Assembly (NCBI GenBank): GCA_900696645.1
Contig: CAADGV010000032.1
Span: 1 to 64,000 of the forward strand
Direction of reading: 5' to 3'
Source of the DNA: an uncultured Chlorobiota bacterium
GTDB taxonomy: Bacteria; Bacteroidota; Ignavibacteria; UBA10030; UBA6906
Length of the DNA: 64,000 bases
The translations under genes and the position numbers were made by a program. Each line of letters opens with the position of its first letter. The stretch's first letter is position 1. Positions 1-6,769 of this stretch are shown piece after piece. Below the pieces are notes generated by a model. It was not told the DNA's origin and made no database searches. It was given only the letters and a program-made list of their open reading frames with translations.

Positions 1-201
1 CACGTATCGTTGGTGGTTTACGATCTCTTGGGCCGGAAGGTCACCGAACTCGTTAGTGGCGGGAAGTCCGAAGGGTATCACTCTGCAATATGGGACGCTT
101 CGAACGTTGCAAGCGGTGTTTATTTTGCGCGGTGCACAGCGACGGATGGCAGCGGGAATGTTCGGCTGAACAAGGTGAGCAAGCTGGTTCTCATCAAGTG
201 A
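1..201 (+). CDS. 3' end of a secreted protein with a type IX secretion sorting domain
   Basis: The reading frame is open from base 1 to a TGA at 199-201, so this is the C-terminal end of a gene that starts outside the window. The 66 visible residues match the second half of the Por/T9SS C-terminal sorting domain: VYDLLGRKV, then a tryptophan strand (AIWDASNVASGVYFA) and a terminal basic/hydrophobic strand ending KLVLIK. In T9SS bacteria this module directs export across the outer membrane and is removed or anchored at the surface. The passenger domain is not visible. The end lies only 4 bases from a long inverted repeat at 206-296 that could act as a transcript 3' structure. Confidence 0.85.
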   Translation, partial: HVSLVVYDLLGRKVTELVSGGKSEGYHSAIWDASNVASGVYFARCTATDGSGNVRLNKVSKLVLIK

Positions 202-205
202 CAAC

Positions 206-296
206 ATGAACTGCGGTGAATTGTGCCTGTTTGACTGGGGCCGAAGGACGGAGTATATTGGTGCAAACACCAAACACACGATTCGCCGCAGTTCAT
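206..296. repeat. Long imperfect inverted repeat between two surface-protein genes
   Basis: Bases 206-225 pair with 277-296. The outer 16 bases match except for one pair, and four more pairs follow after a G:T position (18 of 20 in all). The 51-base centre contains a plausible promoter (231-261). It begins 5 bases after the stop codon of the upstream gene. It could be a terminator-like RNA hairpin for that gene, an operator around the promoter, or a copy of a dispersed palindromic repeat. There is no T-run after the right arm, so a classic Rho-independent terminator is unlikely. Confidence 0.6.
231..261 (+). promoter_or_regulatory. Candidate Bacteroidota-type promoter for the lipoprotein gene
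   Basis: A TTG at 231-233 is followed after 20 bases by TATATTGG at 254-261. This resembles the Bacteroidota primary sigma consensus (TTG, about 19-21 bases, TAnnTTTG) with one mismatch in the -7 element. It lies about 70 bases upstream of the ATG at 331 and sits inside the inverted repeat at 206-296. Assigned by eye from the sequence only. Confidence 0.35.
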
Positions 297-330
297 CAAC
301 ACCTGCGGCCGCACATTCGAGGAGATGACG

Positions 331-1416
331 ATGAAAAAAACCACACTGCTGTTGCTCATTCTTGCCATTGGTTTCAACTGCAAAAAAGACCCCCCCGTAG
401 TGCCCCCCAACGGCGGGCCGGATACCACCAGCCATAACTGGACATTTAGGACAGACTCGCTCGGCGAGTTTGGGAGCTATCTGAGGGACGTTGCATTGTT
501 GGAGGATGGAACGGCATGGGCCGTGGGTGCAGTGTTTGGCGTTGACACGACGGGTCCGTTCGGACAGCAGGCAGTAGGTGCGATGATGTGGAATGGAACG
601 ATGTGGATACCCAGGAGGGTCATAACTCAGTTCACAGGATCTCCCACGAATGTGGCGCCAATACGCGGGGTGCTGGCACTTGGGCCTAGTAACATCTGGT
701 TTGCTGCCGGAAGCGTGGTTCACTGGAATGGAACAAGCTACGTTGGATATCCACTTCGCGGAACAATCCTCTCAGGAAACGAGACGGTTGAGAAACTCTG
801 GGGGACATCCTCAAATCTGATTCTCGGTGTTGGTAACGAAGGTACGGTGGTCCGGTGGAATGGCTCTACATGGTCGAAACTCGTAAGCAACACGACGGTT
901 GATTTGCTGGATGTGTGGGGCGGCCCCGATGGCAGTGTGGTGTGGGCATGCGGGTACAAGGATTTTGTGGGGACGGTGCTGCTGAAGATTACCGGCACAA
1001 CCGTGGAGAAGGTCTACGATGACCTCGATACTTGGTTCCGCATCAGGCAGGATAGCCTGTCGGGCGTGCTGACGAGTGTGTGGACAAATTCAAATGACAA
1101 ACTCTACGTCATCACACCTGCCGGCTTATACGAGTGTCCCGCAACAACGCGAGGCGAAGCGCGTCGCATCTGGTTCAACGATACCTACGTGCCGGGATTC
1201 CCGAATGCACTGCGAGGACAGGCAAGGAACGATGCCATCACTGTTGGCGACTATCACATGATATCTCACTACAACGGAAATACCGTGAAGTACTTTGTTG
1301 ACCTTCGACGTATTGCCCGTTTGTGGTCTGTGTCAATCAAAGGTAACGGGATGGTTGCGGTGGGTGACGATATCGAACGTGAGAAGGCTCTTGTCGTTGG
1401 GGGGAGAAGAAACTAA
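331..1416 (+). CDS. Surface lipoprotein with propeller-like repeats (function unknown)
   Basis: A 361-residue protein. I chose the ATG at 331 because GGAG at 321-324 sits 6 bases upstream; an ATG at 325 is in frame but badly placed. The N-terminus is a hydrophobic signal ending in a lipobox-like GFN before Cys17, followed by KKD and a proline-rich linker, typical of Bacteroidota lipoproteins. The body contains repeated W-N-G/W-x-W segments (MMWNGTMWIP, VVHWNGTSYV, VVRWNGSTWSK) spaced like propeller blades. It is paralogous to the lipoprotein at 32628-33686, sharing the CKKD start and the same WNG and YNGN blade motifs. Nothing identifies an enzymatic role. A tiny ORF and a hairpin follow. Confidence 0.85.
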   Translation: MKKTTLLLLILAIGFNCKKDPPVVPPNGGPDTTSHNWTFRTDSLGEFGSYLRDVALLEDGTAWAVGAVFGVDTTGPFGQQAVGAMMWNGTMWIPRRVITQFTGSPTNVAPIRGVLALGPSNIWFAAGSVVHWNGTSYVGYPLRGTILSGNETVEKLWGTSSNLILGVGNEGTVVRWNGSTWSKLVSNTTVDLLDVWGGPDGSVVWACGYKDFVGTVLLKITGTTVEKVYDDLDTWFRIRQDSLSGVLTSVWTNSNDKLYVITPAGLYECPATTRGEARRIWFNDTYVPGFPNALRGQARNDAITVGDYHMISHYNGNTVKYFVDLRRIARLWSVSIKGNGMVAVGDDIEREKALVVGGRRN

Positions 1417-1442
1417 ACTTGTTCAACAATGTGGAGGTCACC

Positions 1443-1526
1443 ATGAAATGTTACATGCTCTTGATCGTAATTGCCATTGGCGTTAAGCTTGTCGTCACGG
1501 TACATGACAAACCAAGGGAACCGTGA
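1443..1526 (+). CDS. Possible 27-residue hydrophobic peptide
   Basis: An ATG at 1443 preceded by GGAGG (1433-1437, 5-base spacing) opens a 27-codon frame ending in TGA at 1524-1526. The peptide begins MKCYMLLIVIAIGVKLVV and has one hydrophobic stretch, so it could be a single-span membrane peptide. Its start resembles that of the preceding lipoprotein, and it lies 26 bases downstream in the same direction, so it may instead be the broken start of a duplicated lipoprotein gene. Its 3' part is the perfect inverted repeat at 1491-1530, which argues for caution: the coding appearance could be chance upstream of a hairpin. Confidence 0.25.
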   Translation: MKCYMLLIVIAIGVKLVVTVHDKPREP

Positions 1527-1530
1527 CGAC
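1491..1530. terminator. Perfect 11-bp inverted repeat between convergent genes
   Basis: GTCGTCACGGT at 1491-1501 is exactly complementary to ACCGTGACGAC at 1520-1530, with an 18-base loop. It lies between the plus-strand lipoprotein and the minus-strand dpaL-like gene, where a bidirectional transcription stop is expected. There is no T-run on either side, so it is not a textbook intrinsic terminator. It could slow polymerase, protect the 3' end, or bind a protein. Confidence 0.4.
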
Positions 1531-1584
1531 CGGGAAAGAAACCTTCGGATGAAGGGAAGAAGATGCGCAATTGTAAGGCAGATC

Positions 1585-2727
1585 TCATGACTCGCCCCTT
1601 TTCCCAATCACTTGCAAGTACAAGTCCGAATTCGTTGCCCCTTCCGTGGAAATAACGAGAATCGCGCTTGTTGAGGAGATTTCAAGTTCTTCACGGGAAG
1701 CAGTGTTCTCTTTCGAAACTATCTCCAGCAACGCCCCCATCCCTGCAGCCCCTGTTTCTCCGCTTTCTATGTCCAACTGCGCAAGCAACCGCATCGCTTC
1801 CATCGCCCTCTCATCAGAAATCGAAACGAAACAACGAATCCCCTTTTGCATCACCGGAAACGAAACCAGCGACGGCGAGTCGCAGTTCATCCCTACCATA
1901 ATCGATTGATGCGGACCGGGAATGCTGATGATCTTTCCTGCCTTTACTGATTCCAACGCACATGCCGCAGAGTCCGGCTCTACTCCAATGACTGACGTTG
2001 AGAGACTTCCCGAGCGAAAATGCCGGACAACAGCCTCGGCAAACGAGCCGTTGCCAATCTGTACAAAAACATGCGTCGGTCGAGGCTGGCTCATCGCGGC
2101 AAGCGAATCATCAATCTCGTGCAACATGGTTGAATAGCCCTCAATAACGTAACGCGGAACCTGCTCGTACCCCTCCCAACCATTATCCTGAATAAGCAAG
2201 CCATCTGCATCGTTTGCTTCACGCTCCGCCCGTTCAACAGTCTCATCGTACGTTCCGTCAACAATCGTGACTGAAGCTCCCTCGCTTTCAATCGCTGAGA
2301 TGCGGACATTGGCTGTATCTTTCGGGACGAAGATACTTGCTTTCAACCCGAACAGTTTCGCAACGCGGGCCACTGCCCTGCCGTGGTTCCCGTCAGTCGC
2401 CGAATAGAGAACAATTGGCCCGCATGATTTCACTTTTTCTTTCAGATCGTCAACATTCTGCCAACCCTCCTGCAGATCGGGAAAACGATCTAGCAAGACT
2501 CGATATGTTGCCCACGAGGCTCCGAGAATCTTAAATGCAGGAAGTCCGAGTCGGGAGGATTCATCTTTCACGTATACGCCAGAGACGCCAAGTTGCGCAG
2601 CAAGCGAAGGTATTGAATGAAGCGGGGTCGGCTTGTACTCCGGCAGCTTCTTGTGAAATTCAATCGGTGTTCGATCCGGCTTCTTGAATGAAAAGCCCGG
2701 CTCGAATGACGGATTCACAAAGATCAT
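1585..2727 (-). CDS. dpaL: Diaminopropionate ammonia-lyase family PLP enzyme
   Basis: A 380-residue fold-type II PLP enzyme. The order of motifs follows E. coli YgeX/DpaL: YKPTPL near residue 31, VKDES-R-GL-AFK-LG with the likely Schiff-base Lys66, the TDGNHGR phosphate/substrate loop, VPKDTA, a WEGY block (NGWEGYEQVP) and a terminal VISTEGATN. The family converts 2,3-diaminopropionate to pyruvate and ammonia; related threonine/serine dehydratases are the main alternative. Its ATG overlaps the stop of the upstream sorting-domain gene by four bases (ATGA at 2727-2724), so translation is probably coupled to a secreted protein, which is an odd pairing. No other diaminopropionate gene is visible nearby. 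Confidence 0.85.
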   Translation of the reverse strand: MIFVNPSFEPGFSFKKPDRTPIEFHKKLPEYKPTPLHSIPSLAAQLGVSGVYVKDESSRLGLPAFKILGASWATYRVLLDRFPDLQEGWQNVDDLKEKVKSCGPIVLYSATDGNHGRAVARVAKLFGLKASIFVPKDTANVRISAIESEGASVTIVDGTYDETVERAEREANDADGLLIQDNGWEGYEQVPRYVIEGYSTMLHEIDDSLAAMSQPRPTHVFVQIGNGSFAEAVVRHFRSGSLSTSVIGVEPDSAACALESVKAGKIISIPGPHQSIMVGMNCDSPSLVSFPVMQKGIRCFVSISDERAMEAMRLLAQLDIESGETGAAGMGALLEIVSKENTASREELEISSTSAILVISTEGATNSDLYLQVIGKRGES

Positions 2728-4454
2728 TTGGCGACAATCATCTTCTTCGAGTCAACGAAAGCTCCGGCCCTCAATCGGTAGAAATAGACGCCGCTTGCAA
2801 GATTGGATGCGTCAACCGTCAGTTGATGAGTGCCGGCTTCTTTCAATTCGTTCAGCAATACCGCCACTTCTCTGCCCAATACATCATAGACGTTGAGACT
2901 TACGTGATTCATCGTTGATAGCTGAAAGGTGATTGTCGTTATCGGATTGAACGGGTTTGGATAATTTTGGCGAAGTTCAAAACTCTTCGGTAACTCTGAT
3001 ACCGACCGCCGTACAGCCGTTATAACACCAAGCTCTCCGTTGAAATTCAACTCCTGGGCATACACGCCGTTGTCGTCAGACCGGTTATCCGACCAGACAA
3101 GAATCGAGTTGCCTGTCTGCGTCATCACGCCGCCCAGTCTTCCTTTGCTGCTCACAACAGAACTTACATCCTTTATCGTTCCGCCCCAGAGTAAATTGCC
3201 ATTCCGATCAACTCTGAATCCTCTCACAAGATTCGTCGTAACAGTCAAGCCATCAAGAAAGTACACAACCGCCGATGAGTCTTTACCGAACGATCGAATG
3301 AACGAAGGCTGGCCTCCGCCAAAAGGCCTCAACGCTTTTCCAGAGTCTGCCCAAAGACGTGCGCCGTTGGAAGAGAATTTTTGTCCGTACACTCCGTACG
3401 AACTCTGCAAAGCTGCATCAGTTTCATACCAGAACATGTAGGTCTCGCCGGTGAGCGGAGTGTGAGCCACCCAGGCATCATTATGCAGTCGGCCCGGAAG
3501 TGTCGAGCCCGCCGCTCCGTTGGCAGGAAACAGCTTTGTTCCGGCTGCCGTGATATGTTGAACGTGAGAGAACGAACTTCCCGTGTTGTTCCTGTCATCG
3601 TGCCAGACGAAGAAAGCGCCGTTGTTCCCGTCGGAGATCAGCCTCGGGACGAAGAAACCGGAAACACGGCCAAGCCCGTACGCGGTGTCGGGGTTTGTGT
3701 TCCAAACGGACACGCCGTTGCGCGAGAGTTTTCGTGCATAGATTCTGTAGTTGGCGGGATTGATGAAAGTTCCCGTATATCCTGAGTTCATGAGAATAAC
3801 ACTTCCCGTATCTGATCCGACAACTGCCGGATAGTCGAGAGTCTCCGTGCCTGTACCCGACAACAATATCGGATCTATCCCCCATTGCTTCTGGCCTGCA
3901 GCATTGAGTTTCTGCAAGGCAATTTTTCTCGGGCTTGAACTGAATATCCACGTAAACACATAATCGCCGTCCGACGTTACAGCGACCCTCGGGTTCGGCT
4001 GAAATGTTGCGGGAGAAGTTGAAAGCGCGACCCCGTTTGCGCCCCACACGAAATCCCCGGCCGGACTGATACGATACGCAAACGGCTCGATTTGTCCGCC
4101 ATTACGGATATCCGTGAACGCAACCACAGCATAGTTGCTGTCATCAGCAGCCAAGTCATAATCAACAAGTGATGTGTTCTGAGGATTTGCACTGACCAGC
4201 AGTCCATTTTCCCCCCATTGCTTGATGCCTTGCGCGTTAAGCCTCTGCATGTACACCCGGTAGGCACCGGCACGCGTATCGAACCATGAAACGTAACAAC
4301 CGCCGTCAGATGTTACGGCAATTTTGGGCAGTTCCTGCCTTCCCGACGTATCGGAAACAGTCAGATTGATGTTGGGGTTAGACGACCATTGAGCGAACAG
4401 AGAAGCCGGGGTTACAATAATACACAAGACCAGAAATCGTGACATGACATGCAT
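2724..4454 (-). CDS. Secreted propeller-like protein with T9SS sorting domain
   Basis: A 576-residue protein. The ATG at 4454 is chosen because GGAAGG lies 8 bases upstream; a GTG at 4463 is also in frame. A signal peptide (SRFLVLCIIVTPASLFAQ) is followed by repeats whose core is (Y/F)xx(R/K)(L/I/F)xxxGxxxW, seen about seven times (for example YMQRLNAQGIKQWG, FAYRISPAGDFVWG, ALQKLNAAGQKQWG, YGQKFSSNGARLWA). This is the number expected for a seven-bladed propeller. The C-terminus carries the sorting module: QNYPNPFNP, LNVYDVLGREV, LASGVYFYRL and a terminal KKMIVAK. The ligand and role are unknown. It is the first gene of a two-gene unit with the overlapping dpaL-like gene. Confidence 0.9.
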   Translation of the reverse strand: MHVMSRFLVLCIIVTPASLFAQWSSNPNINLTVSDTSGRQELPKIAVTSDGGCYVSWFDTRAGAYRVYMQRLNAQGIKQWGENGLLVSANPQNTSLVDYDLAADDSNYAVVAFTDIRNGGQIEPFAYRISPAGDFVWGANGVALSTSPATFQPNPRVAVTSDGDYVFTWIFSSSPRKIALQKLNAAGQKQWGIDPILLSGTGTETLDYPAVVGSDTGSVILMNSGYTGTFINPANYRIYARKLSRNGVSVWNTNPDTAYGLGRVSGFFVPRLISDGNNGAFFVWHDDRNNTGSSFSHVQHITAAGTKLFPANGAAGSTLPGRLHNDAWVAHTPLTGETYMFWYETDAALQSSYGVYGQKFSSNGARLWADSGKALRPFGGGQPSFIRSFGKDSSAVVYFLDGLTVTTNLVRGFRVDRNGNLLWGGTIKDVSSVVSSKGRLGGVMTQTGNSILVWSDNRSDDNGVYAQELNFNGELGVITAVRRSVSELPKSFELRQNYPNPFNPITTITFQLSTMNHVSLNVYDVLGREVAVLLNELKEAGTHQLTVDASNLASGVYFYRLRAGAFVDSKKMIVAK

Positions 4455-4498
4455 GGCGAACACCTTCCGGGTAAGTTGATAATGAGCGATAGAATGCG

Positions 4499-5275
4499 TC
4501 AGGAAAGTAAGAACTTTAGAACCGCAATTCCAAACTCTTCAGGCTTATCCGCGTGAACCCAATGCCCTGTATCGGCAATGGTCGCTATAATGGATCGGGG
4601 AAAGAGGCGCTTGATGCGTTGCTTGTCTTCGTTCATTATGTATCCGGATTTTGCGCCCTTGATGAACAACGTTGGCCTTGAGAACACACCCTCGGCAGTG
4701 ATATCGTCGGCGATGTCAGGATAGTGTTTCTTGATGATGGAGAGATTGACTTTCCACTTCAACTTCCCGTCCTCAGTACGCGTGAGGTTTTTCAGAATGA
4801 ACTGCCGCAGAGCAAAGCCGGGAATTCGTTTTGCTAATTCAGCATCTGCTTCATGTCGGGTTGAGAGTTGGCTGAGCTTGAGGGAACACATCGCGTCCAG
4901 GATTTCATCATGCGCACTGGCATATTTGCGCGGAGCAACGTCTACAATGATTAATCTATCGACAAGCCCCGGATACGTCAGCGCAAACTGCATTGCCGTC
5001 TTCCCTCCCATCGAATGCCCAAGTACGTGCGCAGAAGAAAGATGATGCAGGTTCATGAAATCACGGACATCGTTTGCCATTGCCTCGTAGTTAAACGTGT
5101 CGCTATGCGGGGATTTCCCGTGATTGCGCTGGTCAACGGCGTAGACCTTGAATCCCGCCTCCGCGAACTTCCTCGATTGCGTTTGCCAGTTATCGAGCAT
5201 GCCGAGCAGGCCGTGCAGGATAATCAGCGGATGGCCACTGTGACCGTAAGATTTGTGGTTGAGGTGGAGCATCAT
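4499..5275 (-). CDS. Alpha/beta hydrolase (YbfF-type esterase family)
   Basis: A 259-residue cytoplasmic-looking hydrolase. I start it at the ATG at 5275 (MMLHLNHKSYG), because a longer frame would run into the toxin gene and adds unrelated sequence. Visible motifs are the oxyanion HGLLG, VDQRNHGKS, the nucleophile elbow GHSMGG with Ser88, and a late TGHWVHADKP with the catalytic His. This set and length match the YbfF/ybfF esterase group acting on acyl esters or thioesters; haloperoxidase- and MenH-like relatives are alternatives. It follows the toxin gene by 25 bases in the same direction, so it may be transcribed with the toxin-antitoxin pair. Confidence 0.8.
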   Translation of the reverse strand: MMLHLNHKSYGHSGHPLIILHGLLGMLDNWQTQSRKFAEAGFKVYAVDQRNHGKSPHSDTFNYEAMANDVRDFMNLHHLSSAHVLGHSMGGKTAMQFALTYPGLVDRLIIVDVAPRKYASAHDEILDAMCSLKLSQLSTRHEADAELAKRIPGFALRQFILKNLTRTEDGKLKWKVNLSIIKKHYPDIADDITAEGVFSRPTLFIKGAKSGYIMNEDKQRIKRLFPRSIIATIADTGHWVHADKPEEFGIAVLKFLLS

Positions 5276-5300
5276 TGATTGCTGCAAAGGGGAGAGTCCG

Positions 5301-5597
5301 TTACCGCCTGCTGCGCCAATAAAATGGCCGGCGCTTCTGGTTGGCAATGGCGAGAATTCTGATCTCTTGCGAAGAGGATGAATACAAAATCGAATAAGGA
5401 AATCTGGTAACGATCTTACGTCGCACCGTTTTGCTCAGCAGAGTATTTGCCTTTGGGAAGCGAAGGATGGAGGCAATCGCTCGCTCGACCTCATCGAGAA
5501 ACGCCGTCCCAAGACCGGAGCTTGCCTCTTCATAGAACTCAACCGCTTCAGCAAGTTCCCGTTCTGCTTCCTCATTGAATGAAAAGGCGCGAATCAT
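5301..5597 (-). CDS. RelE/ParE-family toxin
   Basis: A 98-residue basic protein with the ParE/RelE layout: an N-terminal helix pair (EEAERELAEAVEFYEEASSG) with LGTAFLDEVERAI, then the strand RRKIVTRFPYSILY and a C-terminal IRILAIANQKRRPFYW. This last block is the AHxxRxPxYW motif of ParE-like plasmid-stabilisation toxins. Such toxins act as mRNA interferases or gyrase inhibitors; the sequence does not decide which. Its ATG overlaps the stop of the antitoxin gene by four bases (ATGA at 5597-5594). Confidence 0.88.
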   Translation of the reverse strand: MIRAFSFNEEAERELAEAVEFYEEASSGLGTAFLDEVERAIASILRFPKANTLLSKTVRRKIVTRFPYSILYSSSSQEIRILAIANQKRRPFYWRSRR

Positions 5598-5818
5598 CGG
5601 AGACGTGATCGAATCGCCTTCAGAACTTTCTCTCCGGACTTACGCTTTGCCCGCTTTGTATTCCATTCATCGTCACGGCGCTGAGCCTCTTCAATCCACA
5701 ACCTATCAATCTCTTCCTGAGAGGGTACTTCAAGACTCTTGAGTAATTTGTGGGCAAGCCTCGCTCGCGCACGCGGAGCCATTGATAGTGCCCGCCTTTC
5801 AAGTTCTTGTACGCTCAT
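5594..5818 (-). CDS. Antitoxin of the addiction-module (Unstab_antitox) family
   Basis: A 74-residue protein starting at the ATG at 5818, with AGGAG just upstream; an in-frame start at 5842 is less well placed. The sequence is helical and charged: MSVQELERRALSMAPRAR, then LAHKLLKSLE and EEIDRLWIEEAQRR. This matches the short addiction-module antitoxins (PF09720 type) that pair with ParE/RelE toxins. It precedes the toxin with a four-base overlap, the usual order. A TATATT box lies about 30 bases upstream of the ATG and GCAT/ATGC half-sites flank it, a possible autoregulated promoter. Confidence 0.85.
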   Translation of the reverse strand: MSVQELERRALSMAPRARARLAHKLLKSLEVPSQEEIDRLWIEEAQRRDDEWNTKRAKRKSGEKVLKAIRSRLR

Positions 5819-5884
5819 GGATGCTCCTATCTGTTTGCTCAAAATATACTGTTTTGCATGTTGTTATGCGAGCATCACTGCAAT

Positions 5885-6712
5885 TCAAATTGAATGTTCC
5901 TTCACAATCGTCTTCCCGCCAGTCAGCGTCACGAAATTGAAGCATGGCGGGTGGTGAAGATCAGCTTGCATCTTGCCATCATTAGGCCAAGCGAAAAACT
6001 GCCTGCCGGTACTGGCAACACTGGAATAGAGAATTCCATCCCTCAGAACCTGAATCCCCCGATGAACATGGCCATAAAACACTCCTCTGACTCTCTCCCG
6101 GAATGGGACAAGCTCTTCATGAAGCTTTTCACCGTTCAGTAGCAGCATATCGGTATCAAGCCAGAGCGAATCAAGCTTGAGAGGTGGGAAGTGGAGGACA
6201 ATCACAACTGATGCCTCGTCCCGACTAAGTCCTGTCCTCAGAAAATCAAACTGATGAGCCTCAAGAATGCCATGCGGGTCGATCTCGTCCATCCCGCGTG
6301 CATCAAGCACGATGAATCGTATTCCTTTCCTCTCGAATGAATATGAAAGAACATCTGTATCAATGCAGTAATCCGCCTTCTCCCCTATTGTCAGAAAGGC
6401 ATGAATGTCCTTCGACGCATCATGATTTCCTACAACATAGTATATCGGAACATGCAAGGCGGAAAAAACCGATTCCGCAAGTCTGTAAGCCGCTTCATCC
6501 GGATGAGCCACGATATCGCCTGTATGTATCACAAAGTCCGGCTGCGTGGGCAAGGCGTTTAGTGTTTCCACAATGCGTTTTGCGTTGTTGTATGAATTGC
6601 AGCCGTATAGCTCAAACGACCTCGTTGGGCCTATATGTGTATCGCTGATGTGAACGAAGTAGAGAGGTGTCGAAGACAGTGTTGGCATCATGTCGGCTGT
6701 GAAGGATGTCAT
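5885..6712 (-). CDS. Calcineurin-like metallophosphoesterase (CpdA/Icc type)
   Basis: A 275-residue metallophosphoesterase with all metal-binding blocks in order: ISDTHIG (Asp24, His26), TGDIV (Asp66), VGNHD (Asn96, His97), LHFPP (His174) and YGHVHRG (His215, His217). This set belongs to the class III cyclic-nucleotide phosphodiesterase-like branch (CpdA/Icc) and to related 3',5'-cAMP or phospholipid phosphodiesterases. The substrate cannot be read from sequence. Its ATG overlaps the stop of a 19-codon epimerase remnant (ATGA at 6712-6709), so ribosomes leaving that micro-ORF could re-initiate here. No good Shine-Dalgarno sequence is visible for this start. Confidence 0.88.
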   Translation of the reverse strand: MTSFTADMMPTLSSTPLYFVHISDTHIGPTRSFELYGCNSYNNAKRIVETLNALPTQPDFVIHTGDIVAHPDEAAYRLAESVFSALHVPIYYVVGNHDASKDIHAFLTIGEKADYCIDTDVLSYSFERKGIRFIVLDARGMDEIDPHGILEAHQFDFLRTGLSRDEASVVIVLHFPPLKLDSLWLDTDMLLLNGEKLHEELVPFRERVRGVFYGHVHRGIQVLRDGILYSSVASTGRQFFAWPNDGKMQADLHHPPCFNFVTLTGGKTIVKEHSI

Positions 6713-6768
6713 TGCTGTGCAATCTTGCTACCGATGAATCCGGTTGCTCCGGTGAGAAAGAATTTCAT
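6709..6768 (-). pseudogene. 19-codon remnant of an NAD-dependent epimerase (extended SDR) gene
   Basis: One base after the stop of the Na/Pi transporter gene, an ATG at 6768 opens a frame encoding MKFFLTGATGFIGSKIAQQ and then TGA. This is the first beta strand and the glycine-rich NAD(P)-binding loop (TGATGFIG) of extended short-chain dehydrogenases/epimerases, which normally continue for about 300 residues. Nothing of the rest remains in any frame; the metallophosphoesterase gene begins at the stop codon. It is either a deletion relic or a retained leader peptide coupling the transporter to the phosphoesterase. The match to the loop is specific, but the fragment is short. Confidence 0.6.
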
Positions 6769-6769
6769 G

